A stretch of DNA of 64,000 nucleotides from Calothrix sp. 336/3 (GCF_000734895.2 NZ_CP011382.1:4566700-4630699); one strand, 5' to 3'. Numbered from the stretch's first letter, positions 30,795-40,987 are shown. Translations and numbers: made by a program. The notes: generated by a model not told the origin, from the letters alone.

Positions 30795-31208
30795 CACTCA
30801 ACTTCTCAAAATTGACACATCCCACCATTTAGTATGTTGGAAAAAACTTCCACAAACAAGCCTCAGTATATTCTGTCACCCAGTCTCTGTTTATCCAGTT
30901 TCAACCTGATGAAATCTACTTCTGTTTTCCAGATAGTAGCTCCAACCAGGTTTGGTACAGTAAACAAAATCAAGATTTTCTAGACCTCAAGTCTTAATCT
31001 TTATCCTCTTTGTCCTTGAACTAAAGTCTACTGACAATAGCTATCTTGGCACTTGACAAAAAATAACTTTCATGAATATATAGCTTGTCTGCTTCTCCAT
31101 ACTGAAGAATGACAATTTATAGCTATGATGATTGACAATCTCGCCTTTGCAACCAATTTTTACTAATATAATAACTGGGTTGAATTCCCATTTGTTCAGT
31201 ATCAAACG
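30795..31208. other. kaiB-kaiC intergenic region
   Basis: This 414-bp gap has no gene-like open frame. In many cyanobacteria kaiB and kaiC are separated by a short distance, so the length here suggests a second promoter or a processed transcript. I see no defined box. Confidence 0.4.
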
Positions 31209-32777
31209 ATGAGCGGAAACGACCAACCAGAGCAAAATAATACGCCTTTGCTTGGAGGTGTAGAAAAAATTCGGACAATGATAGAGGGCTTTGACGATGT
31301 CAGTCATGGCGGATTACCTATAGGCAGAACAACCCTACTCAGTGGCACTTCTGGAACAGGCAAAACCCTATTTTCCCTTCAGTTCCTCTATAACGGTATT
31401 ACCTATTTTGATGAGGCTGGAGTATTTGTCACCTTTGAAGAATCCCCCAGTGACATCATTAAAAATGCCCATATCTTTGGTTGGAATTTACAACGCTTAA
31501 TCGAAGAAGGAAAATTATTTATCCTCGATGCATCTCCCGATCCAGAAGGTCAAGATATTATTGGTAACTTTGACCTCTCAGCACTCATTGAACGTTTACA
31601 ATATGCCATTCGCAAATACAAGGCTAAACGAGTTTCTATTGACTCCATCACCGCCGTCTTTCAACAATATGAAGCAGTTGGCGTGGTGCGACGGGAAATA
31701 TTTCGCCTTGTTGCCCGTTTGAAGCAATTAAACGTCACCACCATTATCACCACTGAACGCAGCGAAGAGTATGGTCAAGTAGCCTCCTTTGGAGTAGAAG
31801 AGTTTGTCTCGGATAATGTAGTCATTGTGCGTAACGTCCTTGAGGGAGAAAGACGACGACGTACCTTAGAAATTCTGAAATTGCGTGGTACGACACATAT
31901 GAAAGGCGAGTATCCGTTCACAATTACCAATGAAGGGATCAACATTTTCCCATTGGGAGCAATGCGCTTAACTCAACGCTCTTCTAATGTGCGCGTTTCC
32001 TCCGGGGTGAAAACCCTAGATGATATGTGTGGTGGTGGTTTCTTCAAAGACTCGATTATCCTGGCAACAGGAGCAACGGGGACAGGAAAAACGCTTCTGG
32101 TGAGTAAATTTATCCAAAATGGCTGCGTCAATGGAGAACGTGCGATATTATTTGCCTATGAAGAGTCGAGGGCACAGCTATCGCGGAATGCTTACTCATG
32201 GGGCATTGATTTTGAGGAACTAGAGCGGCAGGGTTTACTGAAAATCATTTGTACCTACCCAGAATCGACTGGCTTAGAAGACCACTTGCAGATTATTAAG
32301 TCAGAAATCGCTGAATTTAAACCCGCACGGATTGCCATTGACTCGCTTTCCGCATTAGCGAGGGGAGTGAGTAATAATGCTTTCCGTCAGTTTGTAATTG
32401 GTGTAACTGGTTATGCAAAACAAGAGGAAATCACGGGCTTTTTCACCAACACAACTGATCAGTTTATGGGATCGCACTCGATTACGGACTCCCATATTTC
32501 CACAATTACCGATACGATTTTGATGTTGCAGTATGTGGAAATTCGTGGGGAAATGTCGCGGGCAATCAACGTCTTTAAAATGCGTGGTTCTTGGCATGAT
32601 AAAGGAATTCGTGAGTATAACATCACTGCGGATGGACCAGATATTAAGGACTCTTTCCGTAATTACGAAGGAATCGTTAGTGGATCGCCCAGTCGTGTTG
32701 TTGTGGATGAGAAGACAGAGCTATCACGGATTGTCAAAAGTTTCCAAGATAAGCCGAGTTCTGATTCCTCAAGTTAG
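31209..32777 (+). CDS. kaiC: Circadian clock ATPase/kinase KaiC
   Basis: The 522-residue protein has two RecA-like domains. CI carries the Walker A GTSGTGKT with Lys52 and the EE pair in VTFEESP. CII carries GATGTGKT with Lys294. The autophosphorylation pair falls exactly at Ser431 and Thr432 in SHISTITD, the numbering of Synechococcus KaiC. The C-terminal A-loop/tail that binds KaiA is present (GSPSRVVVDEKTELSRIV). All known catalytic residues visible to me are intact, so the oscillator looks functional. It hydrolyses ATP slowly and cycles through phospho-states over about a day. The next gene starts 64 bp downstream on the same strand. Confidence 0.98.
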   Translation: MSGNDQPEQNNTPLLGGVEKIRTMIEGFDDVSHGGLPIGRTTLLSGTSGTGKTLFSLQFLYNGITYFDEAGVFVTFEESPSDIIKNAHIFGWNLQRLIEEGKLFILDASPDPEGQDIIGNFDLSALIERLQYAIRKYKAKRVSIDSITAVFQQYEAVGVVRREIFRLVARLKQLNVTTIITTERSEEYGQVASFGVEEFVSDNVVIVRNVLEGERRRRTLEILKLRGTTHMKGEYPFTITNEGINIFPLGAMRLTQRSSNVRVSSGVKTLDDMCGGGFFKDSIILATGATGTGKTLLVSKFIQNGCVNGERAILFAYEESRAQLSRNAYSWGIDFEELERQGLLKIICTYPESTGLEDHLQIIKSEIAEFKPARIAIDSLSALARGVSNNAFRQFVIGVTGYAKQEEITGFFTNTTDQFMGSHSITDSHISTITDTILMLQYVEIRGEMSRAINVFKMRGSWHDKGIREYNITADGPDIKDSFRNYEGIVSGSPSRVVVDEKTELSRIVKSFQDKPSSDSSS

Positions 32778-32841
32778 CATCGTGATATATTCTGTGGTGA
32801 AAAACGGTTTCTGCCGCTTGATATTAGTGTGAGGGGATGCG

Positions 32842-34725
32842 GTGAAAGGACAGTATATATTCCATAGCTTCTTACCTGGTGTGACAGTAGCGGTATTAAC
32901 CAGTCAGCCTGCTTGGGCTGATACTGTAAATGTGAATGGGGTACAGCAGACTGTCTCTCCCAGTGTGACAAACTTGGCTGATCGTGATTTGATCACGAAA
33001 TTGAAGTCAACCCAGAGACAATCGCCACCTGGAATATCCCAGCCAGCACCATCTGTTGGGGATGACAATGAGCCGGTGGTGGAGACGAAAAACGTCGATT
33101 CCTCCAGCAATTTAGGCTCAAGATTGTTACAGGGGCGAGAAATCAATTATCAAGCAACACCTGCTCCAGGTGTCACCCCTGTGATCAAAGCTAAAACCCA
33201 GTTGCCGGGAGCTTTGCCAACTGCGGTACGGGGTGACAATGGGGCAAAATTACTGAATGTTAACAATTGCCAGGGGAATTGCCCAAGTCAGGAGGATTCA
33301 CCGGAGGTAAAACTTACCCAGGAAAGCTCCCAACCAGTGATGGTGAATACTAGGAAACAGAAGGTTCCTGTACCAAATCATCTCAATCCCAATGCCAATC
33401 CTCTTCAGTACCCCACGAAGGGAGAAGAGGTGAAGATACAAGGCGTTCAGCCCTTGACCCTAGAGCAGGCGTTGGAATTAGCTAAGGGTAATAACCGAGA
33501 ATTACAAGTATCGATTCTAACTCTCAAGCGTACTCAAGCGGCTTTGCGTGAAGCCCAGGCTGCTTTATTGCCTTCTGTGGATGTGAGTACGGAAATTTCT
33601 CGGCAACAGTCAGCTTCAACTCAGCTCAGTAATGAGCGGACACAGAAACAGCAGGAGGATGCGGGTATCCCTCCAGAATCTCGCAGTAAACCTGAAGATG
33701 GAATTAACGATAGTTTTAATGCTCAAGCACAGTTAACCTATAACTTGTATACTTCCGGAGCCAGAACCGCACGAATTAAAGCCGCGGAAGAGCAGGTGCG
33801 ATCGCAAGAGTTGGATGTGGAACGTTTATCAGAAGAAATTCGCCTGAATGTGACAACGGAGTATTACGATCTCCAACAGGCAGATGAGAACGTTCGCATT
33901 GCCCAGTCGGCGGTAAAAAACGCTGAGGCGAGTTTAAAGGATGCTCAAGCTCTAGAACGTGCTGGGGTAGGGACGAAATTTGATGTGTTGCGATCGCAAG
34001 TGAATTTAGCGAACTCCCAACAGGAATTAACTAGTTCCTTATCTCAACAGCAGGTAAATAGACGGCGTTTAGCTAGTCGTTTGAGTTTACCCCAAAGTGT
34101 GAATCTGACTGCTGCGGATCCTGTGAAATTATCAGGTTTGTGGAATCGGACTTTAGAAGATAGCATTGTTTTAGCCTATCAAAATCGTCCGGAACTGCAA
34201 CAACAGTTAGCCCAGCGCAATATTAGTAAACACCGACGCAAACAAGCATTAGCTGAACTTGGTCCCCAGGTGAGCTTTATCGCCAATTACAATTTACTTG
34301 ATCAATATAATGATGATATTGGTGTCACCGATGGCTACACCCTAGCTCTGCGGGCAAACTGGAACCTATTTGATGGTGGTGCAGCTAGGGCAAGAGCATC
34401 GCAGGAAAAGACTAACATGGCGATCGCGGAGGTGCAATTTGCTGATACCCGCAACCAAGTTCGTTTCCAAGTTGAGCAATCATACTATAACCTGCAATCC
34501 AACTTAGAAAATGTACAAACTTCCACCACAGCTTTGGAACAAGCAAGGGAAGCTTTACGTTTAGCACGCTTACGTTTCCAAGCGGGTGTCGGTACACAAA
34601 CTGATGTGATTGCTGCGGAAAACGACTTGACAAGAGCCGAAGGTAGTCGGATTCGGGCAATTCTCGATTACAATCGTGCCCTAGCTAACCTACAACGTTC
34701 CGTCACAACTAGGGCAATTAAATGA
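32842..34725 (+). CDS. hgdD: TolC-family outer-membrane efflux protein, HgdD-like
   Basis: This 627-residue protein starts at GTG with a GAGGGG ribosome-binding site. A signal peptide ends at AWA-D (about residue 27). Residues about 28-200 form a low-complexity extension before the first outer-membrane efflux repeat (PLTLEQALELAKGNN, about 203). Two TolC repeats follow, with long coiled-coil segments and paired motifs RAGVGTKFDVLRSQ and QAGVGTQTDVIAAENDL. In PCC 7120 the gene directly after kaiABC (alr2887) encodes HgdD, the TolC partner of DevBCA that exports heterocyst glycolipids. The same position here supports orthology. TolC proteins can also serve other efflux pumps, so other substrates are possible. 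Confidence 0.85.
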   Translation: MKGQYIFHSFLPGVTVAVLTSQPAWADTVNVNGVQQTVSPSVTNLADRDLITKLKSTQRQSPPGISQPAPSVGDDNEPVVETKNVDSSSNLGSRLLQGREINYQATPAPGVTPVIKAKTQLPGALPTAVRGDNGAKLLNVNNCQGNCPSQEDSPEVKLTQESSQPVMVNTRKQKVPVPNHLNPNANPLQYPTKGEEVKIQGVQPLTLEQALELAKGNNRELQVSILTLKRTQAALREAQAALLPSVDVSTEISRQQSASTQLSNERTQKQQEDAGIPPESRSKPEDGINDSFNAQAQLTYNLYTSGARTARIKAAEEQVRSQELDVERLSEEIRLNVTTEYYDLQQADENVRIAQSAVKNAEASLKDAQALERAGVGTKFDVLRSQVNLANSQQELTSSLSQQQVNRRRLASRLSLPQSVNLTAADPVKLSGLWNRTLEDSIVLAYQNRPELQQQLAQRNISKHRRKQALAELGPQVSFIANYNLLDQYNDDIGVTDGYTLALRANWNLFDGGAARARASQEKTNMAIAEVQFADTRNQVRFQVEQSYYNLQSNLENVQTSTTALEQAREALRLARLRFQAGVGTQTDVIAAENDLTRAEGSRIRAILDYNRALANLQRSVTTRAIK

Positions 34726-34728
34726 TGT

Positions 34729-34801
34729 TAATGGGTAATGGGTGCTAGGTAATGGGTAATAGATTTTTCTGTTCTCCCAACTCCTAACTCCCAACTCTCC
34801 A
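34729..34801. repeat. Two heptameric short tandem repeats (STRR)
   Basis: TAATGGG heptamers with one variant unit (TGCTAGG) run from 34729 to 34762. CTCCCAA-type heptamers run from 34774 to 34801. Such heptanucleotide arrays are characteristic of heterocystous cyanobacteria. They lie just after the hgdD stop, between convergent genes. Confidence 0.85.
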
Positions 34802-34963
34802 CAGGCTATAGGTATCATCGATAAACTGTAGATTGCAGCCATTCTTGGTGTGGGATGCAGCTGCCTAAAACTATGGGAATTATATCAACAAGAGAAAACC
34901 GCCTAGAACCTAGCAATAGGATTATCTCCGGCGGCGGAAAATCTCTAATCATTCAGATAAAGG

Positions 34964-36082
34964 TTAGTGATCTAGTGGGTGTTGTACATCATTTGTAGAT
35001 GTTTCTGGCAGATCATCCGGTTCATCTACATCTGACAACATCACCAATTCCGTTTCCGTGTTTGTACCCCACTGATCTAAAACATCTTTAATTAAAACTT
35101 CCTGTACCCAAATTTTTGCCACCACCGTCAAAGGTAGGGCTAAAAATAAGCCGAGAAAACCAAAGAAATAAGCAAAAAACAACTGAGCAGTCAAAGTCAC
35201 CGCAGGTAAGAGGGAAACCTGATGCGCCATCACAATCGGAGTAATAAAATTACTCTCTGCCTGTTGGATAATAAAATATAGGATTAAAACTGCCAGAGGT
35301 TTCCAAGGAGCATCTAAAAGAGCGATCGCCATGGCTGGAATCACGCTCATAGTAGGACCAAGGTTCGGAATCAAATTCAAAAATCCTGCCAAAACCCCCA
35401 AAGCTAAGGCAGAAGGAACCTGTAAAATCCATAGCCCTAATACGCTCATACTCCCAACTACAGCCATGGCAATAATTGCCCCAATCACCCATCCACCTAA
35501 AGATTGCTCACATCTATCTAAAATTCCATCCACCCGTCGGCGGTAAAAAGATGGAAATAAACGGATAAAAACCTTTCTATAGGCTTGGGGATTAGCCAGA
35601 AACATCCCAGTTAATACCATCACCAGCAGAATCTTTAATACCACCTCTAAGGAACCGGAAACGAAAGCGAAGGAACTCCCTAAAACCCGATTAAAGAAAG
35701 GTTGTGCTTCCTTACTTAAGCTATCAATGTCAGGAATATAGGGAATTAATTGGGCTGGAATCCGAGTTTTCAGTTCATCCAACCAAGTATTGAATCGCTC
35801 TAAACCCTGGGGAAATTGCCGCGTCAATTCTTGGAACTGGACTGCAAAGGATGGTACTATCAGCCAGAAAAAGCCAACTATCAGAGCAATAAAAATTCCC
35901 ACCGATAGTAGCACCGAAAAACCCCGCGACATTCCAGAACGTTGGAAACGTCGAGCCAGTCGATTTAAGGTAGAAGCTAAGACGACTGCGGCAAAGAGCA
36001 GTAATAATACTTCCTTAATTTGCCACAAAATATACAATGATAACAGTATGGCGAATAAGCCAATCCATTGACCTAGATTCAC
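34964..36082 (-). CDS. AI-2E family (PerM-like) membrane transporter
   Basis: This 372-residue integral membrane protein starts MNLGQWIGLFAIL. About eight hydrophobic segments are seen, in the usual arrangement: two or three near the N-terminus (5-85), a soluble insertion (about 85-150), then the rest to about residue 335. The family signature GFLNLIPNLGPTMSVIPA and the later NFITPIVMAHQVSLLPAVTL are present. A polar acidic tail follows. The family includes putative autoinducer-2 exporters and Na+/H+ antiporters; the substrate here is unknown. It converges with hgdD and appears to be a single gene. Confidence 0.88.
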   Translation of the reverse strand: MNLGQWIGLFAILLSLYILWQIKEVLLLLFAAVVLASTLNRLARRFQRSGMSRGFSVLLSVGIFIALIVGFFWLIVPSFAVQFQELTRQFPQGLERFNTWLDELKTRIPAQLIPYIPDIDSLSKEAQPFFNRVLGSSFAFVSGSLEVVLKILLVMVLTGMFLANPQAYRKVFIRLFPSFYRRRVDGILDRCEQSLGGWVIGAIIAMAVVGSMSVLGLWILQVPSALALGVLAGFLNLIPNLGPTMSVIPAMAIALLDAPWKPLAVLILYFIIQQAESNFITPIVMAHQVSLLPAVTLTAQLFFAYFFGFLGLFLALPLTVVAKIWVQEVLIKDVLDQWGTNTETELVMLSDVDEPDDLPETSTNDVQHPLDH

Positions 36083-36361
36083 TACCTAACCCCCGACTAA
36101 AAAACCCGCTATCAATACATTCCAACTGAGCTAGATTAGCTGATTTTTGTCCCCTTCGCCTAGACTTAGATTGTTAATTTTATTTCCGTTCTCAAATTAG
36201 TCTCAATAAGAGACTGTGATTGCAGGTTTTTCAAGCAAGTTCCTGATGAAATCTTGAAATCTCGCATAAAAAACTCTTTTTTCCCTGATTGAAGGATGTG
36301 CCACAATTTACCCGCTTCTTGAGAGGGGGACAATTCAACAATTATCCTGATATTAATGAAA

Positions 36362-36383
36362 ATTCCCAGTTTGAACTGGGAAT
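36362..36383 (-). terminator. Intrinsic terminator after accD
   Basis: ATTCCCAGTT pairs with AACTGGGAAT around a 2-nt loop, and on the minus strand it is followed by TTTTCATT. It lies 48 bp beyond the accD stop. Confidence 0.75.
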
Positions 36384-36431
36384 CCTCTGAGCAACGAGAA
36401 AAGAATTAAGTGTTTTCTTGTGATTGTGTCC

Positions 36432-37397
36432 TTATTCCACACCCGTAGAACTTAAACTCATGGTCTTCTCCCACATCATATGATGCTGGGTTGGAGTTGT
36501 TGGTTGAGGTTGGTGTAAACCAATTAATTGAGCCAAGACTTTCTTGAGTTGAGTACGGGAGACAATTTCATCCACAAAACCATGCTTTAATAAATCTTCC
36601 GCAGTTTGAAAATCTTCTGGCAATTTTTCTCTTAAAGTTTGCTCAATGACTCGACGACCTGCAAATCCAATGGTAGCTTTAGGTTCTGCGAGAATAATGT
36701 CGCCTAACATGGCAAAGCTTGCAGTTACACCCCCTGTAGTTGGATTAGTTAAAACAGGAATATATAATAATTTCTCTTCTTTATGACGTTGTAGAGCCGC
36801 AGAAATTTTTGCCATCTGCATTAGAGACAACATCCCCTCTTGCATTCTTGCGCCTCCAGAGGTACAAATAATCACAACAGGATAGCGTCTTTGGGTAGCT
36901 TGTTCAATTAACCGAGTCAATTTTTCCCCTACAACTGAACCCATACTTCCACCCATAAAGCGGAAATCCATGACACCTAAAGCAATAGGTAAGCCCTCTA
37001 TTTGTCCTAAACCTGTTTTGACAGCATCAATTAAACCCAGTTTTTCTTGGCTTTCCTTGAGGCGATCGCTATAGGGTTTACGATCCCGAAAACCTAAAGG
37101 ATCCGTAGGGCGTAAATGTTCGTCCATGGCACGCCAAGTATTAGAATCTATCAACTGGCGGATGCGTTCATCACTATCAACTCGATTATGATGTCCACAC
37201 TCGGTGCATACCATTTGGTTCGCCTGTAAGTCCTTGGTATAGGTTAAAACACCACACTTCGGACATTTATGCCACAGACCATCAGCAATTTCCCTTTCCT
37301 GACGCTCTGGACTTGTAGATCCTGATTCTGCTTTCCGTCGATTGGCAAACCAATCCAATAAAGACTTTAAACCGCGTGATTCTTCGTTGTTCGCCAT
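36432..37397 (-). CDS. accD: Acetyl-CoA carboxylase carboxyltransferase subunit beta
   Basis: I choose the ATG at 37397 ([17 protein letters not shown], 321 residues); an upstream in-frame ATG at 37433 adds 12 unlikely residues. The N-terminal zinc ribbon has CPKCGVLTY and MVCTECG. The carboxyltransferase core follows, with [38 protein letters not shown] and [17 protein letters not shown], and [11 protein letters not shown] near the C-terminus. With AccA it moves the carboxyl group from biotin-AccB to acetyl-CoA, making malonyl-CoA for fatty acid and polyketide synthesis. It seems to be a single gene with its own terminator. Confidence 0.97.
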   Translation of the reverse strand: MANNEESRGLKSLLDWFANRRKAESGSTSPERQEREIADGLWHKCPKCGVLTYTKDLQANQMVCTECGHHNRVDSDERIRQLIDSNTWRAMDEHLRPTDPLGFRDRKPYSDRLKESQEKLGLIDAVKTGLGQIEGLPIALGVMDFRFMGGSMGSVVGEKLTRLIEQATQRRYPVVIICTSGGARMQEGMLSLMQMAKISAALQRHKEEKLLYIPVLTNPTTGGVTASFAMLGDIILAEPKATIGFAGRRVIEQTLREKLPEDFQTAEDLLKHGFVDEIVSRTQLKKVLAQLIGLHQPQPTTPTQHHMMWEKTMSLSSTGVE

Positions 37398-37739
37398 TTG
37401 TTTCTTATGCAAGTAGTAGTATGTCGAAAACAATTTTGCGCTGTAGAGATGAAAGTATTAAGTCAACGGAAGCAACTGCGTTGTGAAGACTCAGCAATTG
37501 TGATTTTCCCGACAAAGAAGGCAAAGCGGTCAACCAGCAGAGTCATTAACTCTGGCAGACTTCCCCAAATTTCACTGGTCAGTTAAGATGTCAAATACAA
37601 AATCACGAACTATTAGGGTGTTGACTCTTAACTTTTGACCCTTGAACATTGACTACAGCTCCCAAATTATCTTTTCAGCAAAAAATACTTTCTCAATAAC
37701 ATCTGTGGTTGACAGCTTAACGAAAAGATGTCAACCAAT

Positions 37740-37955
37740 TCAAGTCCCTGGTTCTTCTTCCACCGCACTTAAAAGAAGTCGTGCCGTCCATTCATTGTGG
37801 TTCGGTACTTGCAAAGCTGTAGTGGAGGCAGTTCCCAGATAAGAGGCTACTCCTAAATCAATAATTCTAGTTGGTATATCGTGAGCAATTAATATTTGTT
37901 CCATGAGTTCCGCTTGCCAACGGTAGCTCGTTGTGAGGAGAGTAATCCAAGTCAC
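37740..37955 (-). CDS. Small DUF2007-like protein
   Basis: The 71-residue product (GTG start) begins MTWITLLTTSYRWQAELMEQ and contains ILIAHDIPTRIIDLGVASYLG and a C-terminal WTARLLLSAVEEE. The pattern of an alpha-beta fold around a moved-between-subunits helix resembles the DUF2007 family, small proteins sometimes linked to nitrogen-regulatory PII partners. No catalytic motif is visible. It is a single gene between accD and pilD. Family call is from pattern only. Confidence 0.6.
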   Translation of the reverse strand: MTWITLLTTSYRWQAELMEQILIAHDIPTRIIDLGVASYLGTASTTALQVPNHNEWTARLLLSAVEEEPGT

Positions 37956-38119
37956 AAGATAATCTTAACAGAAGCTTAAACCCAAATGAGGTTATGAAAC
38001 GTACAGTTATTAGGTAGTGCCAGGTAATAGGTAGTTCATTTTCAGTTTGTAGTTTCTTGATTTTATGGATAATCACGGTTAACAGTGAAATGTTCAAGGT
38101 TAACTTTTGAGTGATTTAA

Positions 38120-38935
38120 CTATCTTCCTGGGAAAAGTTGCAGATAGCTAGACAATATTGCCTCACCTACAAAGATAGTAATTACCGAACCTATAGCTAA
38201 AAAAGGACCAAAAGGCATTCTTTGCCCCCATTTGCGTCCTGATAATGCCATGGCTATGACACCAAAAAGGACTCCGACTACACAGGCAAGAAAGGCTGCA
38301 ACTAACAAATATTGCCAACCTAACCATGCTCCCATCATGGCAGCAAGTTTTGCATCTCCTCCACCCATGGCAGTTTTTCCGAAGGCGATCGCACCGAGGA
38401 TGGCGATCGCGTCAAAAAGCCACAATCCTAAAACCACCCCTAACATTCCTAACATCAAATGCTGGGCAAAACCCACCCAACCACCTTGAACAAAACCCAA
38501 TACCATTTGGAAAATTAGCCCTAGGACTAATCCCGATTTTGTCAGTGTATTTGGTAGGGTCATAGTATCCAAGTCGATGAGCGATAGAGCCAGTAACCAG
38601 CTACAAAATACCCAATAGCCAATGGTGATAGGTGATATTTGAAATATGACAAAGATGAGTAAAAATAATATCCCTGTTATCCCTTCTACCACAGGATAAC
38701 GGGGAGATATGGAACTTTTGCAAAAACGACAGCGCCCCTTCAACCACAACCATCCCAACACAGGAACGTTATCGTAAGGTTTGAGTTCATTTAGGCAATG
38801 GGGACAACGGGAAGGCGGAAATAGCAGTGATAAGCCAGCTGGTAGCCGATAGGCAACTACATTGATGAAGCTACCAATAGATGCTCCCAGAATCAGTACA
38901 AAAATACTTCCTGGAAGCAGCAATAGAATGTCCAT
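38120..38935 (-). CDS. pilD: Type IV prepilin peptidase PilD
   Basis: I choose the ATG at 38935 (271 residues, MDILLLLPGSIF); a TTG five codons upstream falls in a repeat and is less likely. The N-terminal methyltransferase-type domain has GSFINVVAYRLP and four zinc-binding Cys (CPHC and CRFC). The peptidase part has IDLDTMTLPN and MGGGDAKLAAMMGAW, giving the two catalytic Asp (in D-L-D-x and G-G-D). Seven or eight membrane segments follow the usual pattern. It cleaves and N-methylates type IV prepilins, which drive motility and DNA uptake. It appears to be transcribed alone. Confidence 0.95.
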   Translation of the reverse strand: MDILLLLPGSIFVLILGASIGSFINVVAYRLPAGLSLLFPPSRCPHCLNELKPYDNVPVLGWLWLKGRCRFCKSSISPRYPVVEGITGILFLLIFVIFQISPITIGYWVFCSWLLALSLIDLDTMTLPNTLTKSGLVLGLIFQMVLGFVQGGWVGFAQHLMLGMLGVVLGLWLFDAIAILGAIAFGKTAMGGGDAKLAAMMGAWLGWQYLLVAAFLACVVGVLFGVIAMALSGRKWGQRMPFGPFLAIGSVITIFVGEAILSSYLQLFPGR

Positions 38936-38940
38936 TTTGT

Positions 38941-38994
38941 CAATAGTCAATAGTCAAAACGTGATAGTCAATGGTCAATAGTCAATGGTCAAAT
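38941..38994. repeat. Heptameric STRR array upstream of pilD
   Basis: Six heptamers of TAGTCAA or TGGTCAA type, with one variant unit, run from 38944 to 38992 in exact 7-bp register. They start immediately upstream of the pilD start codon, so they occupy its leader or promoter. Confidence 0.9.
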
Positions 38995-39099
38995 GACATA
39001 TTCCCTATAAATTAACCTTGTTAGACAAAGTTAACCAAGAATTTGACTGATGGCTGTAATTAAATTGAGCTGCAAAGACTATTGACCTCTGACTCTGGA

Positions 39100-39360
39100 C
39101 TAATACATATACGACTCAATCTGATTTAACGGTACGAAGCACTCTTCAGGTAAAAGCACGGGATGATTCGTAAAAATCACCTTGCCTCGGTGGTTAACAC
39201 GATTAATCGCCACTCCTGAAGGTTGCCCCATAATCTCTGGGTGTACCTCGCAGTATGTGTAATAAATCTGACCGGCTGCTCTAATGACCGTGGGGTCAAG
39301 TAGGGGGGGCTGGTTTCTTTGGTTGTTAAAGTTAGTTTGCTCTTGTCGTAATGCGTACAC
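39100..39360 (-). CDS. Small cyanobacterial hypothetical protein
   Basis: The 86-residue product (GTG start) reads like a real protein: RAAGQIYYTYCEVHPEIMGQP and GKVIFTNHPVLLPEECFVPL have a balanced composition and no simple repeats. No membrane segment or known motif is visible. I do not recognise the family with certainty. It lies upstream of pilD on the same strand, separated by the STRR array. Confidence 0.6.
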   Translation of the reverse strand: MYALRQEQTNFNNQRNQPPLLDPTVIRAAGQIYYTYCEVHPEIMGQPSGVAINRVNHRGKVIFTNHPVLLPEECFVPLNQIESYMY

Positions 39361-39466
39361 GACTTATGAAAATATGGGTTTCTAGGTTTGCTTTTAGTGT
39401 AAACGAAACTTTTGGGAACAGCCGTCAAAAGTGTATCACTTTTATTAACTCTTCCATGAAGTTATC

Positions 39467-40552
39467 TCAAGTCTCAAGGCATTTTATCAATGCCTCTCCC
39501 ATGGCTTGACAGCCTAATAAGGTCATACCCGAAGACATTATATCCCCAGTTCTCAAGTTGCTTTGTAAAACTTGCAACACCCCTTGTTCAATATAATCTG
39601 CTGCTGCCGGTTGGTTTAAGCTATAACGTAGCATCATGGCTGCACTGAGAACTTGGGCTAGGGGATTTGCCTTATCTTGTCCAGCGATATCTGGAGCAGA
39701 ACCATGAACGGGTTCGTAGACTCCAGGATTGGCAACACCTAAACTGGCAGAGGGTAACATCCCAATACTACCTGTGAGCATCGCCGCTGCATCCGACAGT
39801 ATATCCCCAAATAAATTGCCTGTGACAATAGTATCAAACTGTTTTGGAGCGCGTAGTAACTGCATAGCAGCATTATCTACATACAAATGGCTTAGTTCTA
39901 CGTCCGGATATTCCGTGGCAAGTTGGGTGATGCGATCGCGCCACAGTTGTGATACTTCCAGAACATTTGACTTATCCACAGAACAAAGTCTGCCACTGCG
40001 TTTGCGTGCAGTTTCAAAGGCTACCCTACCAATGCGATCGATTTCTGATTCGGTGTATACCATGGTGTTAACACCCCGTCTTTCACCGGTTTCCGTTTGA
40101 AAAACTCCCCTGGGTTTACCAAAGTAAATCCCCCCGGTAAGTTCGCGGACAACCATAATATCCACACCTTCGACAACTTCTTTCTTGAGGGTGGAAGAAT
40201 CAACTAATTGTGGCAAGATTTTTGCAGGACGAAGATTGGCAAATAATCCTAATCCCGCTCTTAGTCCTAGTAAACCCGCTTCCGGACGAAGATGGGAAGG
40301 CAAGGTATCCCATTTATAGCCACCGATCGCGGCTAGTAAAACACTATCACTATTGCGACAGGTATCAAGAGTTGCGGCTGGTAGAGGTTCTCCTGTAGCA
40401 TCAATGGCTGCACCACCGATTAATGCTGATTGGAAATCAAACTGAATATCAAACTTTTTCCCGACAAGTTTCAGCACCTCTACCGCCACTGCCATAATTT
40501 CTGGTCCAATGCCATCGCCAGGGAGTAAAGTTATGCGGTAGTTCTGGGTCAT
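39467..40552 (-). CDS. leuB: 3-isopropylmalate dehydrogenase
   Basis: The 361-residue protein begins [20 protein letters not shown]. It has [13 protein letters not shown], the family Tyr-containing loop [18 protein letters not shown], and [20 protein letters not shown], which carries the metal-binding Asp residues. The adenine-binding [12 protein letters not shown] follows. It oxidises and decarboxylates 3-isopropylmalate with NAD+ in leucine synthesis. Its length is normal. It is a single gene here; other leu genes are not adjacent. Confidence 0.97.
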   Translation of the reverse strand: MTQNYRITLLPGDGIGPEIMAVAVEVLKLVGKKFDIQFDFQSALIGGAAIDATGEPLPAATLDTCRNSDSVLLAAIGGYKWDTLPSHLRPEAGLLGLRAGLGLFANLRPAKILPQLVDSSTLKKEVVEGVDIMVVRELTGGIYFGKPRGVFQTETGERRGVNTMVYTESEIDRIGRVAFETARKRSGRLCSVDKSNVLEVSQLWRDRITQLATEYPDVELSHLYVDNAAMQLLRAPKQFDTIVTGNLFGDILSDAAAMLTGSIGMLPSASLGVANPGVYEPVHGSAPDIAGQDKANPLAQVLSAAMMLRYSLNQPAAADYIEQGVLQVLQSNLRTGDIMSSGMTLLGCQAMGEALIKCLET

Positions 40553-40769
40553 ATTCGCTAGTAATGAATGAAGTTTTCGGCAGATTTATTATCATACCTA
40601 GCAACGGTACCCCAGAGATAATCATGGTAAATGACCTCATAACCTGTGATGCAAATCTTATCCAGGATATGTAGTACTGAAGAATATACGAACTGTAGCT
40701 TTTAGACTACATCTGTGTGAATACGAGAAAATATTAACTCTAGATAATGATATATTCAGGTAATAAAAA

Positions 40770-40841
40770 AGCCCGTGACGAGGATTGAACTCGTGACCTC
40801 ACCCTTACCAAGGGTGTGCTCTACCACTGAGCCACACGGGC
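40770..40841 (-). tRNA. tRNA-Thr (GGT)
   Basis: A 72-nt cloverleaf is read on the minus strand. The acceptor stem is GCCCGTG/CACGGGC, the anticodon loop CTTGGTAAG carries GGT, and the T-arm is GTTCAATCC. CCA is not encoded. Confidence 0.95.
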
Positions 40842-40906
40842 GAAAAAAACAAAAATGCAGAGTTAGAAAACAAGACTAACTATGAACTTTTAATTTAGCG
40901 TGGTGA

Positions 40907-40987
40907 TGGGCCGGGCTGGATTCGAACCAGCGTAGCTCTCGCAACGGATTTACAGTCCGTCTCCATTAACCACTCGGACACCGACCC
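40907..40987 (-). tRNA. tRNA-Tyr (GTA)
   Basis: An 81-nt cloverleaf on the minus strand has acceptor stem GGGTCGG/CCGGCCC, a long variable arm (GCGAGAGC region) as expected for a class II bacterial tRNA-Tyr, and anticodon GTA in CTGTAAA. The T-arm is GTTCGAATC. It lies 65 bp from tRNA-Thr on the same strand. Confidence 0.95.
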
